A stretch of 64,000 nucleotides of DNA from JAAZMI01 sp050948785 (GCA_050948785.1 JBMNEM010000006.1:124001-188000), one strand, 5' to 3'; counted from the stretch's first letter, positions 16,565-25,782 are shown. Notes: a model not told the origin generated them from the letters alone. Numbers and translations: made by a program.

Positions 16565-18220
16565 CAGACTGTGTGAAAAACAGCTTTTGGATTTTTGTCA
16601 CCCGGCCATAAATCCTGGTTTCTTGAAATAGTTAAAAAATAAACCTATATGGCACTTTATACTGTTACTGCTTCCCTTTTTTCTCTTAATCTTCTCAGCA
16701 TTTCCTTATTGCCGAGTATATTCATTACCCGTTTCATGTTATATGCTAGAAATGTAAGCGCTGCTTCAGCAGTAACAGACAGTTTCCCCTTCGTCAGGAA
16801 GTAGTATGCTCCCCAGTTCCTTTTTATTGTTCCAAAGGGGTGTTCTACAATCATCTGGCGTTGTCTATATTTTTCCATATTCAGTGCCGTTTGTAAATTA
16901 ATGCCATCAAGGAAATCCTGATCTACATGCCTGAATATTGTTCTGCCCCTGACACTTTTGGTACACTGTTCCTTGCAGGCACAACGGCTGCAGGCCCCAT
17001 AGTTTCTGTAATCAAAACCAATAATCTGCCCTTTGGATTTTCTTTGCCTGCCACGGGTAAGTTCTTCCCCCATAGGGCATATGTAAACATCTTTATCTTT
17101 ATCATAGATAAATTTATCAGGATAAAATTCCCTGTTACCTGAACTATTTGAATACGTCTGTCTGGCTACGTAGGGGGTAATTCCATGGTCTACACATTTC
17201 TTTAAATCTTCTGCTTTGTAATAGCCTTTATCTGCCAGTGCTTCAAAGTCTGCGCCGCCAAAAACATTTTTGGCCCGCAGGGCCATGTCAGCAAGTTCGC
17301 CAAGGTCGTTTGGACTATTGGTTATTTTAAAGTCGATTAATAGTTTGTGCCTGGAATCTACAGCTGTCTGTGCATTGTAGTTCATTTCTACGCTGTTTTT
17401 GTTATTGGTGGTCATCAAACGGGCATCGGGGTCAGTGGTAGAGATCTCGCTTTGGCCTGTTTCTTCAAGTTCTTTTTGATAGTTTTCATATTTTTGCTTG
17501 CGGTCTTTAAGTTCTTTAATTCTTTGTCTGATTTCTTCGGTGTCGGGTTTCCGGTCAAAGGTTTCGTTTTCGTCTGACTCGTCTAGTTCCTGCAGGTATT
17601 TATTTATTTTTTCATCAATGTATTTTAGGTGTCTTTCAAGTTTTTTCTTGTTGTAGTTGTTCTTTTTAGAATTACAGGCACGGAATTTGGAACCATCAAT
17701 AGCTACTATTTCTTTGCCGAATAGATCCCATTCATTACACAGCCTGGTGAAGCCCCGAAAAACTTCTAGTAGTGCTTTTTTGTTGTCCTTTCTAAAATCA
17801 GCGATCGTTTTAAAATCAGGCTTTAGTTTGTTAAGAAGCCAGATGACTTCAAGGTTCCTGGTTGCTTCGTGTTCCAGTCTGCGTGAAGAACGGACCCGGT
17901 TAAGATAGCCGTATATGTAAAGTTTGAGGAGGTCTTTGGGATTATATGGTGGTCTTCCTATTCTAGACGGTGTTGTCCTTTTAAAACCGTATTTTTCTAG
18001 ATCGAGCTGGTTCACATACTCATCTATGATGCGGACGCTGTTGTCTTCACTAATATAGTCATTTATAGTCTCAGGGAATAGAATAATTTGGTTTCTGTCA
18101 TGGCCCTTTATATACCCCATAAGCTCACCTTTTTCTATGATATCCTATAGTTAAATTATATCATATTTGTGGGTTTTTAGGGGGTTTTTAGGGAAAAAGG
18201 TTGGGTTTTCACACAGTCTG
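16565..18220 (-). mobile_element. IS1182-family insertion sequence
   Basis: 1656 bp bounded by perfect 15-bp terminal inverted repeats (CAGACTGTGTGAAAA at 16565-16579 and its complement at 18206-18220). It contains one transposase gene. Both sides carry ACGC (16561-16564 and 18221-18224), a 4-bp target duplication. The ends and the gene look intact, so the element may still be active. Confidence 0.93.
16657..18120 (-). CDS. IS1182-family transposase
   Basis: 487 residues. The N-terminal domain reads RIGRPPYNPKDLLKLYIYGY and RSSRRLEHEATRNLEVIWLL, typical of the IS1182/IS5-like group; DDE catalytic positions include the Asp in EIVAIDGSKFRA, the Asp in FEALADKGYY and the Glu in MIVEHPFGTIKRNWG. 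A Cys cluster (CSRCACKEQCTKS) lies between the second and third. The frame is uninterrupted. The gene sits within perfect terminal repeats. Confidence 0.95.
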   Translation of the reverse strand: MGYIKGHDRNQIILFPETINDYISEDNSVRIIDEYVNQLDLEKYGFKRTTPSRIGRPPYNPKDLLKLYIYGYLNRVRSSRRLEHEATRNLEVIWLLNKLKPDFKTIADFRKDNKKALLEVFRGFTRLCNEWDLFGKEIVAIDGSKFRACNSKKNNYNKKKLERHLKYIDEKINKYLQELDESDENETFDRKPDTEEIRQRIKELKDRKQKYENYQKELEETGQSEISTTDPDARLMTTNNKNSVEMNYNAQTAVDSRHKLLIDFKITNSPNDLGELADMALRAKNVFGGADFEALADKGYYKAEDLKKCVDHGITPYVARQTYSNSSGNREFYPDKFIYDKDKDVYICPMGEELTRGRQRKSKGQIIGFDYRNYGACSRCACKEQCTKSVRGRTIFRHVDQDFLDGINLQTALNMEKYRQRQMIVEHPFGTIKRNWGAYYFLTKGKLSVTAEAALTFLAYNMKRVMNILGNKEMLRRLREKREAVTV

Positions 18221-18269
18221 ACGCTTCTCTCGTCCCTCTTTAGGACGAGAGAAGCGTCCCCGTGTCCCG
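18221..18269. repeat. Right part of the palindrome split by the IS1182 element
   Basis: Contains the loop CTCTTTA and the full right arm. It shares arm core (GAGAAGCGTCCCC) and loop with the intact palindrome at 20301-20359. Confidence 0.85.
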
Positions 18270-18284
18270 ATCCCCTGTCATATT

Positions 18285-19040
18285 TTACGGTAAAACACTT
18301 TTTCCCAGACGGCGGCTGCCGGCTAAAAAGCTGAGAACCCCGACAATGTATAAACTCACCAGAAATGATAATGGCAGAAAGATATCAATAACCACAACGC
18401 TGAATACATATTGTTCATAACTGGCACAGCTGGAAAACCCTAACCAAGGGTATTTTATGGTTCCAAGCATGAAGAATAAAGTCAATGTTTTTTCAAGAAT
18501 TATAAATAAACCTGACAGAGCAGCAACGGAAAAAATCCTGACCGGGATAAACCAGCGGCTAATAGACACACCGCTGAGATAAATCAAAAAGATGATGGGG
18601 GTTATGGGAAGAAGCAACAATAATTGTATCGTTACGGATTTTAGCCAGTCAATAGTGCTCACTTCAAGGACGACACCTGGCCCGGTCAGACCGATCAGCA
18701 TCAAGCCGCCGGTAAGAAGCAAGGCAATAATTAAATACTCTGTCCCCAGGGCAGCCATCTTTGCACCTAAAAGATAAAGTGGTTTGACAGGAATACCGCT
18801 TAATAAAGCGATACTCTTTTCCCTCCACTCCCGGGATATAATCTCTAGGCTTGCATAAACAAACCAGACGGGAAGAAGACCAATGGGCAACTGGATCATC
18901 CCTATAATCCAACTTTCAGGCCGCCAAATTGCCAGGACCAGCATGATCAACATAAAAACAACAATAATTGCCATGTAGCCGATGATGGAATCTTGCTCTC
19001 CTTTAATTTCCTTAAAATAAAGCGGTAGTAAATACCTCAT
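18285..19040 (-). CDS. ABC-2 type transporter permease
   Basis: 251 residues with about six membrane helices: MAIIVVFMLIMLVLAIW, the stretch around IGMIQLPIGLLPVWFVY, EYLIIALLLTGGLMLIGL, LLLLLPITPIIFLIYLSGV and two more near the end. No periplasmic domain. It partners the ATPase whose stop codon overlaps its ATG (ATGA). YtrA-linked ABC systems of this build are usually induced by cell-wall-active agents; substrate unknown. Confidence 0.8.
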   Translation of the reverse strand: MRYLLPLYFKEIKGEQDSIIGYMAIIVVFMLIMLVLAIWRPESWIIGMIQLPIGLLPVWFVYASLEIISREWREKSIALLSGIPVKPLYLLGAKMAALGTEYLIIALLLTGGLMLIGLTGPGVVLEVSTIDWLKSVTIQLLLLLPITPIIFLIYLSGVSISRWFIPVRIFSVAALSGLFIILEKTLTLFFMLGTIKYPWLGFSSCASYEQYVFSVVVIDIFLPLSFLVSLYIVGVLSFLAGSRRLGKSVLP

Positions 19041-19738
19041 AGCAGTTCCCTCCTGATAATTTGATCAAGGGAATAACCAAACTTGGCCCTCATTTCATCA
19101 GCGTCACCATCCATAACGATCTCTCCCGCACGAAGAAAAATAACTCTGTTTAAAAGAGGCTCCACTTCGTTAACCAAATGCGTAGAAATAATAATGCTTT
19201 TTCCCTCACCGCTGAAACTCCTTAAGATCCCCTCGATAATTTTTTCTCTGGAGGCAGGATCGATTCCGGAAAGGGGTTCATCCAATAAAATTAAGGCCGC
19301 ATCCCAGCTGAAAGCCAAGACCAGTTTTAGCCTCGCTCTTAAACCATGCGAAAGGCGGCCTACATTTTTCTGGAGCGGTATCTTCATAAAATCCAGCATT
19401 TCTGCAGTTCTTTCTTCCTGAAATGAAGGGAAAAAGGAAGAAAAAAAGTTGATGCTCTCTTTTACAGTCATCCAATTGTAAATGTGGTCGTACTCGGGCA
19501 TATAGGAGGTCAAAACCTTGGTCTGCAGTATACCGGGATACATCCCTTTTATGAAAATCTCACCTGCACTCGGCCTGGTCTGTCCTGCGGCCAGACGCAT
19601 AAATGTGGATTTGCCGCTCCCGTTGGGGCCCAGCAACCCCAGGATGGTGTTTGCCTCCAGCGTTAAATTTATTTTCTGCAGAGCAGTAGTGCCAGGGTAA
19701 TACTTGGTCAGGTTTTGAGCTTTTAACAAGGGTGGCAT
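19037..19738 (-). CDS. ABC transporter ATP-binding protein
   Basis: 233 residues with all ABC motifs: Walker A GPNGSGKS, Q-loop region near SYMPEYDHIY, signature LSHGLRARL (a Gly-Gly variant), Walker B ALILLDEPLSGID and H-loop IISTHLV. The start codon overlaps the GntR stop (TAATG) and its stop overlaps the permease start, so all three proteins are made from one coupled message. Confidence 0.92.
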   Translation of the reverse strand: MPPLLKAQNLTKYYPGTTALQKINLTLEANTILGLLGPNGSGKSTFMRLAAGQTRPSAGEIFIKGMYPGILQTKVLTSYMPEYDHIYNWMTVKESINFFSSFFPSFQEERTAEMLDFMKIPLQKNVGRLSHGLRARLKLVLAFSWDAALILLDEPLSGIDPASREKIIEGILRSFSGEGKSIIISTHLVNEVEPLLNRVIFLRAGEIVMDGDADEMRAKFGYSLDQIIRRELL

Positions 19739-20103
19739 TAAATACCCTCCTCTTCGATGATTTCATGCAGTAAATCTTTTATATCCTTTTTTTTAAGCCC
19801 CAAGGAAAAGGCCGTTTGCACAAAAGTAAGAGCACTTTCTTCCGCAATTTTCTTTCTTAAGTGTGAAATCTTTTTTATTTCCTCTGTCATAAAGGTCCCC
19901 TGGCCGCGACGGGTAAAAAGAAGGTCCTCTGTCTCAAGTTCCCGATAAGCTCTCTGAACTGTATTAGGGTTTACTTTGAGCTCAAGGGCCAACTCTCTTA
20001 CAGAGGGCAATTGCTGTCCCGGCGAAAAGTTACCGCCGGCCATAAGCCGATAAAGCTTTTCTTTGATCTGTAAATAAATGGGGCGCTCATGATTAAATTG
20101 CAT
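19738..20103 (-). CDS. GntR-family repressor, YtrA subfamily
   Basis: 121 residues: a winged helix (YLQIKEKLYRLMAGGNF, LPSVRELALELKVNPNTVQR) with the GntR signature RAYRELETEDLLFTRRGQGT, then a short helical dimer segment without a large effector domain, which defines the YtrA type. It should bind the palindrome in its own promoter and repress the operon. TTAAGGAAG precedes the ATG. Confidence 0.92.
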   Translation of the reverse strand: MQFNHERPIYLQIKEKLYRLMAGGNFSPGQQLPSVRELALELKVNPNTVQRAYRELETEDLLFTRRGQGTFMTEEIKKISHLRKKIAEESALTFVQTAFSLGLKKKDIKDLLHEIIEEEGI

Positions 20104-20121
20104 GGTATAACTTCCTTAACA

Positions 20122-20163
20122 GTGTATTACATCAATAATACACCAATACACGCCTGAAGTCAA
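20122..20163 (-). promoter_or_regulatory. Promoter and operator of the GntR-ABC operon
   Basis: Minus strand: -35 TTGACT (20163-20158), exactly 17 bp, -10 TATTAT (20040-20035 counted on the local 201xx line, i.e. 20140-20135). The palindrome GTGTATTA-N6-TAATACAC (20122-20143) covers the -10 box. YtrA-type regulators bind such GTGTA/TACAC repeats, so binding would block RNA polymerase directly. Confidence 0.8.
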
Positions 20164-20300
20164 GCCTATAAAATCTATGATGAGCCAGAGAAAAGGCCAG
20201 GATGCGGAAAAAGCTAAACAGGGTTACTTAGCTTAGTTATTATGCATCATATAACTTTTTCCATCATTGGAAAGCTGTCATAGGAGCAGAGGTAGGGGTA

Positions 20301-20359
20301 GGGACGCGGGGACGCTTCTCTTGTCCCTCTTTAGGACAAGAGAAGCGTCCCCACGTCCC
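20301..20359. repeat. Long palindrome, 26-bp arms, related to the one carrying the IS
   Basis: Arms 20301-20326 and 20334-20359 pair with a single mismatch around the loop CTCTTTA. The arm core GACGCTTCTC-TGTCC is shared with the element split at 16549/18221. No U-tract follows. Confidence 0.85.
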
Positions 20360-20489
20360 GGAAACCCGGAAAGAAACCAAAGCGTTTATTGCAGCCACAA
20401 GGTCTGTCCTCGCGGCTGGTCAACATTGGAAGGGAAAAACACTTCAGGAAAAACTTTTTCCTGATTACACCGTCTATGAAAAAAAGTAA
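20360..20489 (+). pseudogene. Possible C-terminal gene remnant
   Basis: Directly after the palindrome one frame reads ETKAFIAATRSVLAAGQHWK and ends LFPDYTVYEKK followed by TAA. It looks protein-like but has no start, no ribosome-binding site and no family I recognise. The rest of 20104-20732 holds no other gene. Confidence 0.3.
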
Positions 20490-20732
20490 AGAGATTTTTA
20501 GAAGGTAAAGAAAAAGCCAATCTATGAAGTTAATTTGCTTCCTCCAAAGTTGCCAGGTTAAATCCCTGGATAAACAGGTTGATCCATTATATTAAAAGTT
20601 TGTGAAGCCATTACAAGCCAAGCGGCAAATAATCCCTACACAAACAGCGTCCACCTGTAGCATAAAATGTTATAATCATATTAACATCCGGAATAAATCC
20701 AAAATCAAAGCTGGCAGTATGGAAGAAACATG

Positions 20733-21401
20733 ATGATAAAAATACTGATTATCGAAGACAACAAAAAAATTAGAGATGAGCTTTCCATATTCCTCACGAA
20801 AAACGGATACTTTTGTGAAGCGCCGGATGAATTTGAGGACATTATTGATGTGGCGTTGTCGGGAAAACCTCATCTTGTATTGCTTGACATCAATCTGCCG
20901 GTTTATGACGGCTACTACATCTGCCGTGAACTGCGCAAGCGGTCGGATGTGCCCATTATTGTCGTTACCAGCAGGGACAGCGAAATAGACGAACTGACCG
21001 CCATGAACCTTGGCGCGGACGACTTTGTGACCAAACCGTACAACACACAAATCCTCATTGCCCGTATTTCTTCGGTATTGAAAAGGGCCTACAAAGAAAG
21101 TATCAGCGACAGGCTTGACTGTGGAAGCTTTGTTATAAACTTATCTAAAAGTTCCTTGGAATATAGTGGAAGCGAGGTTGGGCTCACCAAAAATGAGCTG
21201 AAAATAATGACTTGCCTTTTTGAGCATAAAGGGGCGATTGTCAGCCGTGATGAGTTGATGACCCGGCTGTGGGACAGTGATATGTTTGTGGATGACAATA
21301 CCCTTACAGTCAATATCAACAGGCTTCGCAAGAAGCTTGAGGCGTGCGGGCTGGAAAATGTAATCGAAACAAAGCGCGGGCAGGGATATCTGTTAAGATG
21401 A
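20733..21401 (+). CDS. Response regulator, OmpR/PhoB family (BceR-like)
   Basis: 222 residues. Receiver domain: MIKILIIEDNKKIRDEL with the acidic pair, phosphorylation Asp in HLVLLDINLPVYDGY, Thr/Ser in IIVVTSRDSE and Lys in DDFVTKPYN. The C-terminal winged helix (SRDELMTRLWDSDMFVDDNT, VNINRLRKKLE) binds DNA. The high similarity to Bce-type regulators and the downstream kinase and ABC fragment indicate a peptide-antibiotic sensing module. ATG 20733 has better spacing to GGAAGAA than ATG 20730. Confidence 0.9.
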   Translation: MIKILIIEDNKKIRDELSIFLTKNGYFCEAPDEFEDIIDVALSGKPHLVLLDINLPVYDGYYICRELRKRSDVPIIVVTSRDSEIDELTAMNLGADDFVTKPYNTQILIARISSVLKRAYKESISDRLDCGSFVINLSKSSLEYSGSEVGLTKNELKIMTCLFEHKGAIVSRDELMTRLWDSDMFVDDNTLTVNINRLRKKLEACGLENVIETKRGQGYLLR

Positions 21402-21468
21402 AACTGTGGTACTGACTACCTAGTGAAAGGAAAGCCCTTACTTGAGAAACGGATAGGGGTAAATTGAG

Positions 21469-22491
21469 ATGAAGCCGCTGGAATTTGTTAAAGATAAAAT
21501 AGTTTATGTAATCTCGCATCTGACCGTAATAGCCCTGACGGTATTGATTCTTTACTCATTCATTCCCAAAGAGGGGATATCCCTTGCAGTGATTACCGGT
21601 ATCCTGTATTTTGTCGGAGCTTCTATCCCCCTGATCTATGAATATCAGCAAAAAAGGGACTTTTATAATAACCTGCTGATCAATTTCGATAGGCTCGACC
21701 GCAAGAATCTGATAGCAGAGGTATCAGAACTGCCATCTTTTAAAGAGGGTATAATTTTATATGATCTGCTAAAAGGCTCCAACAAGGCATACCTTGAAGA
21801 AATCAACAGATATAAAATCATACAGGAGGAATACCGGGAATATATCGAGCTGTGGGTGCATGAGGTGAAAACACCCATCGCTTCCTCAAAGCTCATCGCT
21901 CAGAACAATAGAAACCATGTGACTGACAGCATTTTGGAGGAGCTTGACAAAATTGAAAGTTTTGTAGAACAGGCTCTTTTTTATTCCAGAAGTAATACCG
22001 TAGAAAAAGATTATCTTGTAAAAGAAATCAGTTTACAAGATTTGTGTTACGCTGTCTTTAGGAAAAACTCAAAACTGTTTATACAGAATAAAGTTGCCGC
22101 GGAAACCAATAATTTAAATTTTACGGTTTTCTGTGATGCCAAATGGCTCGATTTTATACTGGATCAGCTTGTTATCAACGCTATAAAGTACAGGAAAAAA
22201 GAAAATGGTAAAATTAAAATGTCTGCAGTACAGCAGGAAAATAGCATTGTCCTTTCTGTGATAGACAACGGCATCGGCATAGCTGAAAACGAGTTGCCGC
22301 GGATATTTAACAAGGGTTTTGTGGGCACAAACGGCCGTAAAACTGAAAAATCCACCGGCATGGGCCTCTATATCTGTAAAAAGCTCTGTGATAAATTGGG
22401 GCTTTCCATCAGTGCCGCCTCTACCCGCGGTTGTGGGACAACTATCAGCCTTATTTTTCCCAAAGGTTCAATGACTGATCATGTAAGATGA
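21469..22491 (+). CDS. Sensor histidine kinase, intramembrane-sensing (BceS-like)
   Basis: 340 residues. Two membrane helices near the N-terminus (IVYVISHLTVIALTVLILYS and ISLAVITGILYFVGASIPLI) have almost nothing between them, the hallmark of BceS-type kinases that sense through an ABC partner. The H-box is ELWVHEVKTPIASSKLIA; N-box QLVINAIKYRK; G-boxes DNGIGIAENELP and GMGLYICKKL. The gap of 67 bp from the regulator contains ATGAAACTGTGG overlapping the regulator stop, which looks like a lost coupled start. Confidence 0.88.
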   Translation: MKPLEFVKDKIVYVISHLTVIALTVLILYSFIPKEGISLAVITGILYFVGASIPLIYEYQQKRDFYNNLLINFDRLDRKNLIAEVSELPSFKEGIILYDLLKGSNKAYLEEINRYKIIQEEYREYIELWVHEVKTPIASSKLIAQNNRNHVTDSILEELDKIESFVEQALFYSRSNTVEKDYLVKEISLQDLCYAVFRKNSKLFIQNKVAAETNNLNFTVFCDAKWLDFILDQLVINAIKYRKKENGKIKMSAVQQENSIVLSVIDNGIGIAENELPRIFNKGFVGTNGRKTEKSTGMGLYICKKLCDKLGLSISAASTRGCGTTISLIFPKGSMTDHVR

Positions 22492-22555
22492 CATATTTCC
22501 CCGGGTTTCCTCAAGCACCTGCCACTATCCAGAATCTTCCAAATGCCCTATCACC

Positions 22556-22582
22556 CTTACAAAATTGTAAGATTGCTGTAAG
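22556..22582 (+). promoter_or_regulatory. Candidate binding site of the BceR-like regulator
   Basis: CTTACAA-AA-TTGTAAG (22556-22571) is a perfect inverted repeat, and a further CTGTAAG follows in an 11-bp direct-repeat register, the spacing used by OmpR-family regulators. It lies about 70 bp before the ABC gene. The target of the regulator is inferred from position. Confidence 0.55.
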
Positions 22583-22650
22583 ATTAAGTTATGGCACACT
22601 GGCCTTTGTTCATCTAAAATAAGAGCCATCAAAGGGATGGAGGTATTTAG

Positions 22651-23610
22651 ATGGAGGAAATACTTTGCGTTCAAAATGTGGAAAAATACTATGGGAAAAA
22701 AGGAAACCTGACAAAAGCGCTTGATAATGTAAGTTTTTCCGTAAACGAGGGTGAGTTTGTCGGGATTATGGGAGCTTCCGGCAGCGGCAAAACCACTCTT
22801 TTAAACTGCATCTCCACCATTGATACGGTCACCAGTGGGCATGTTTTAATCAGGGGCAGAGATGTAACTGAAATGAAAAGCCGTTCTCTCGCTCGTTTCC
22901 GCCGTGAGGAGCTTGGCTTTTTATTCCAGGATTATAACCTGCTGGATACTCTTACCGGCTTTGAAAATATTATTCTGGCCCTTACCATTTCCGGTGTCAA
23001 CCACAAGGAGGCCGAAAAAAGGGTAAACCAGGCGGCGGAAAGACTGGACATTACCGATGTGCTTCCTAAATACCCTTATGAAATGTCCGGCAGGGAACGA
23101 CAGAGGGTTGCAGCCGCCCGTGCGATAATCACAAACCCTGCGCTTGTTCTTGCCGATGAGCCGACAGGTGCGCTTGATTCCAAATCAGCGCGCCTGTTCC
23201 TGGAAAGACTGGAAACCCTTAACCGGGAGTTAAACACAACCATAGGTATCTATATCGGTATCGTCTTCTTAATAACAAGCGCTGCGGTGCTTGCGCTCCA
23301 GCAGCTTTCCGAGGCTGCCGACAACAGGCAGCGGTATGCAGTGCTCAAAAAAATCGGTGCTGACGATCAGCTCATCAACCGCGCGCTCTTTAAACAAATT
23401 GCGATTTACTTTACGCTGCCTCTTGCGCTTGCTTGTGTTCACTCAGTTGTGGGAATCAAGGTTGTAAACGATGTTTTGTGTGAGTATGGCAGCTATAATG
23501 TGACTACGAACATCATCGTGACCGCGTTACTCATACTGCTCGTATATAGCGCCTATTTCTTGGCAACTTATTTGGAAAGCAAGAACATCATATTGAAAAG
23601 TGAAAGATAA
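22651..23610 (+). pseudogene. BceA-type ATPase fused in frame to the tail of its permease (deletion product)
   Basis: 319 residues in two unrelated parts. Residues 1 to about 200 are a BceA-like ABC ATPase (Walker A GASGSGKTT, Q-loop FLFQDYNLLD, Walker B ALVLADEPTGALDSK). The signature reads EMSGRERQRVAAARA, having lost the usual Gly-Gly-Gln, and the sequence leaves the ATPase after LNRELNTT, before the H-loop. It continues at once with IGIYIGIVFLITSAAVLAL and the last helices of a BceB/FtsX-type permease (LKKIGADDQLINRALFKQIA). The simplest reading is one in-frame deletion of the ATPase end plus most of bceB. No separate permease exists nearby, so export is not expected. Confidence 0.85.
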
Positions 23611-23666
23611 CTGCGGGGCAGAATGATACTATGGAGAATCCTAGGAAAAGTCCAACGAGAAAGATA

Positions 23667-23695
23667 GATACCCCTCCCGGTAAGGAGGGGATATC
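23667..23695 (-). terminator. Probable terminator of the GH13-GH57 operon
   Basis: Minus strand: GATATCCCCTCC pairs with GGAGGGGTATC (one bulge) and is followed by TATCTATCTTTCT, 40-70 bp after the GH57 stop codon. Confidence 0.5.
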
Positions 23696-23733
23696 TAATA
23701 TTGAAATTAGTAATTACTCTGAATTCAAGAATA

Positions 23734-25695
23734 TCATGTCACCAAAGGTTTGTGCTGTTCAACGGCCACCGGTGAGTCCTTTTTCAGGGCAGCAAAAAAA
23801 TCTTCTATTTCCTGCGGCCCCAGGGAATCCAGTTCATCGAGCATAGAGGGAAAAAGAGGAGGATAGATTTCATAAAGGTATTTATACATTTTTTCCACCA
23901 TGAATTCGGTATCCGGTATTTTACCCCAAATCCTCTGAATGTGTTCCGTAGACATAAAGACCGCCTGGCAGTAATCACGCAGGGCCAACAGTATTTTTTC
24001 CATTTTTTCGGGCCAGTCCAGATTGCTTTTGTTCACGTCATAAAGTTCGACGGCTTTGCCCACAGCCAGCTCCTTCCATTTCAGGGCTTCCCCGATCTCC
24101 TGATATTGTGCAGCCAGGTCCTCACCCTTTTCAGCAGCATACTGTTCCATCCCATACTGCAGATAATTTATCCGCCCATCGATGAATACTTCCAGCGTCC
24201 TGACAATTCCGGCGATATTTCTCTCCTCGATTTTTTTCAGATGATGATTAAAGATTAGCTCCTCCGGATGCTCTGCCATTTTTTGCAAAAGGGCTGTGCA
24301 GAATAAATAGCCTTTCAGGCAAGGAAGTTTCTGACGGCCCTCCGTTGGCCTCCAGCCCCAGTTACAAGCCCTTTTCATGATGCGCAGATAAAGAACCGCC
24401 TGATTATCCGGATTTTCCTGGGGAAGATCATAGCCTGTAGCATTTAGACGCTCCCCATGAGCCGGGATCTCCAAAGAAATGTTGAAATTATCTGCCAGCG
24501 TATCAAATATGCCGCAAAAATACTTCCCATTTTCCCAAAAGATGTGTGGATGGCGGTATAATCCTGTTTTTTCCAGATCGTACCTGCCCACCCCGGTGAC
24601 ACCCAAAGGAGGATAGTGGCCATCAACCCTTAAAATCAATCTGATTTCCGGAGCCCAGGTCATCTCCCCAAACTCGACCACCGGCAGCTCTTCTATTTTT
24701 CCCCCCTGGAGAGTATCATCAATATATTCATCGGGAGTCACAAAATAGATCCGCAAATTTTCCCGTGTTTCACGCAAAACCTCTTTCCAAGCTTGTTCCA
24801 TAATGATTAAAGCCAAGTCACCAAAATCCATTAATTCCAAATCCTGGATATAGACCAGCACACCACCGGGGGGAGCTTTTTCCAATTCCTCCCGTAATAC
24901 TTTTTTATAAAGCTCTACGCCGGCCTCCATGTCAATCGGGAATTCTTCACGCTCATGATACAGGTACTCGTTCCCGAAGACGGGAAATTCTCCAAGCATA
25001 TATCCCTGAAATTTTACATCTTTCCGTTTCATCTTCGTGATCGGGCGCCATATTTCCTGGGAAATAGGGAAATTCCGGGGAAAGGCGAGCAAATCCCCGC
25101 GGTTAGTTTTTAGCCGGAAAGGCTTGTAGCGGTAATCGCCTCTACCCTGCAGGTGAAAAGGCGCTTTCATTGCACTGAGGTGTGGAAAAATAACATAATC
25201 AACATTTGCTTCTTTAATGCCTGCCATCTTATGGTAGCTATAGGAGGCTTCGGGTGCAAAAAGACCATTGTACTTGGGGTAGGGGACCTGCATATAATTA
25301 TGCAGAAATTGCATATTCCAGAGAATTTCCTGAGTTATTTCCTTTTCCCGGAGCAGGGAAACATGTGTATGGTGCGCATGGCCGTAAAGAGGATGCAGCC
25401 TCCCCCGTGCATAGCCTTCTTTCAACTTTTGAAAAGCATGCGGGACAACATCCTCGATTTGATGTAAAAGTTCATTGGAATACTCTACACATAAAGGCGC
25501 ATTTAGGCTGTCACCAAATTTTATGCTCAGGGAATAAATATCCCGGCCCTCTTCCCTTCTTTTTTGCATGTAATTTTCATCAAGAATGGTATCCTTCATG
25601 GGGTTGCGCTCATCCAAAGAGGAAAGCAATATTTCCGGCAAATCCCAGAGCAACTCATGAGCATGGAAGGCTAAAATAACATAAACATCTTTCAA
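23734..25695 (-). CDS. Glycoside hydrolase family 57 protein
   Basis: 653 residues, cytosolic, no signal peptide. GH57 features: an N-terminal VYVILAFHAHELLWDLPE with the metal/active-site His, RLHPLYGHAHHTHVSLL, the nucleophile region NGLFAPEASYSYHK (Glu), and a later acidic site GGVLVYIQDLELMDFGD. The C-terminal 250 residues are helical (branching-enzyme-like). GH57 includes alpha-amylases, 4-alpha-glucanotransferases and glucan branching enzymes; the sequence alone does not settle the reaction. TTG 25695 is chosen because GGAGGTGA is 5 bases upstream. It is transcribed after a GH13 enzyme (88-bp gap). Confidence 0.85.
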   Translation of the reverse strand: MKDVYVILAFHAHELLWDLPEILLSSLDERNPMKDTILDENYMQKRREEGRDIYSLSIKFGDSLNAPLCVEYSNELLHQIEDVVPHAFQKLKEGYARGRLHPLYGHAHHTHVSLLREKEITQEILWNMQFLHNYMQVPYPKYNGLFAPEASYSYHKMAGIKEANVDYVIFPHLSAMKAPFHLQGRGDYRYKPFRLKTNRGDLLAFPRNFPISQEIWRPITKMKRKDVKFQGYMLGEFPVFGNEYLYHEREEFPIDMEAGVELYKKVLREELEKAPPGGVLVYIQDLELMDFGDLALIIMEQAWKEVLRETRENLRIYFVTPDEYIDDTLQGGKIEELPVVEFGEMTWAPEIRLILRVDGHYPPLGVTGVGRYDLEKTGLYRHPHIFWENGKYFCGIFDTLADNFNISLEIPAHGERLNATGYDLPQENPDNQAVLYLRIMKRACNWGWRPTEGRQKLPCLKGYLFCTALLQKMAEHPEELIFNHHLKKIEERNIAGIVRTLEVFIDGRINYLQYGMEQYAAEKGEDLAAQYQEIGEALKWKELAVGKAVELYDVNKSNLDWPEKMEKILLALRDYCQAVFMSTEHIQRIWGKIPDTEFMVEKMYKYLYEIYPPLFPSMLDELDSLGPQEIEDFFAALKKDSPVAVEQHKPLVT

Positions 25696-25782
25696 AAAGG
25701 TCACCTCCAGCAAGATATCATCATCAATACAAACTCTGGAAAGAATTGGCCCAGGCTTTAACCCCGCGCGGGTTGGGGTCTA

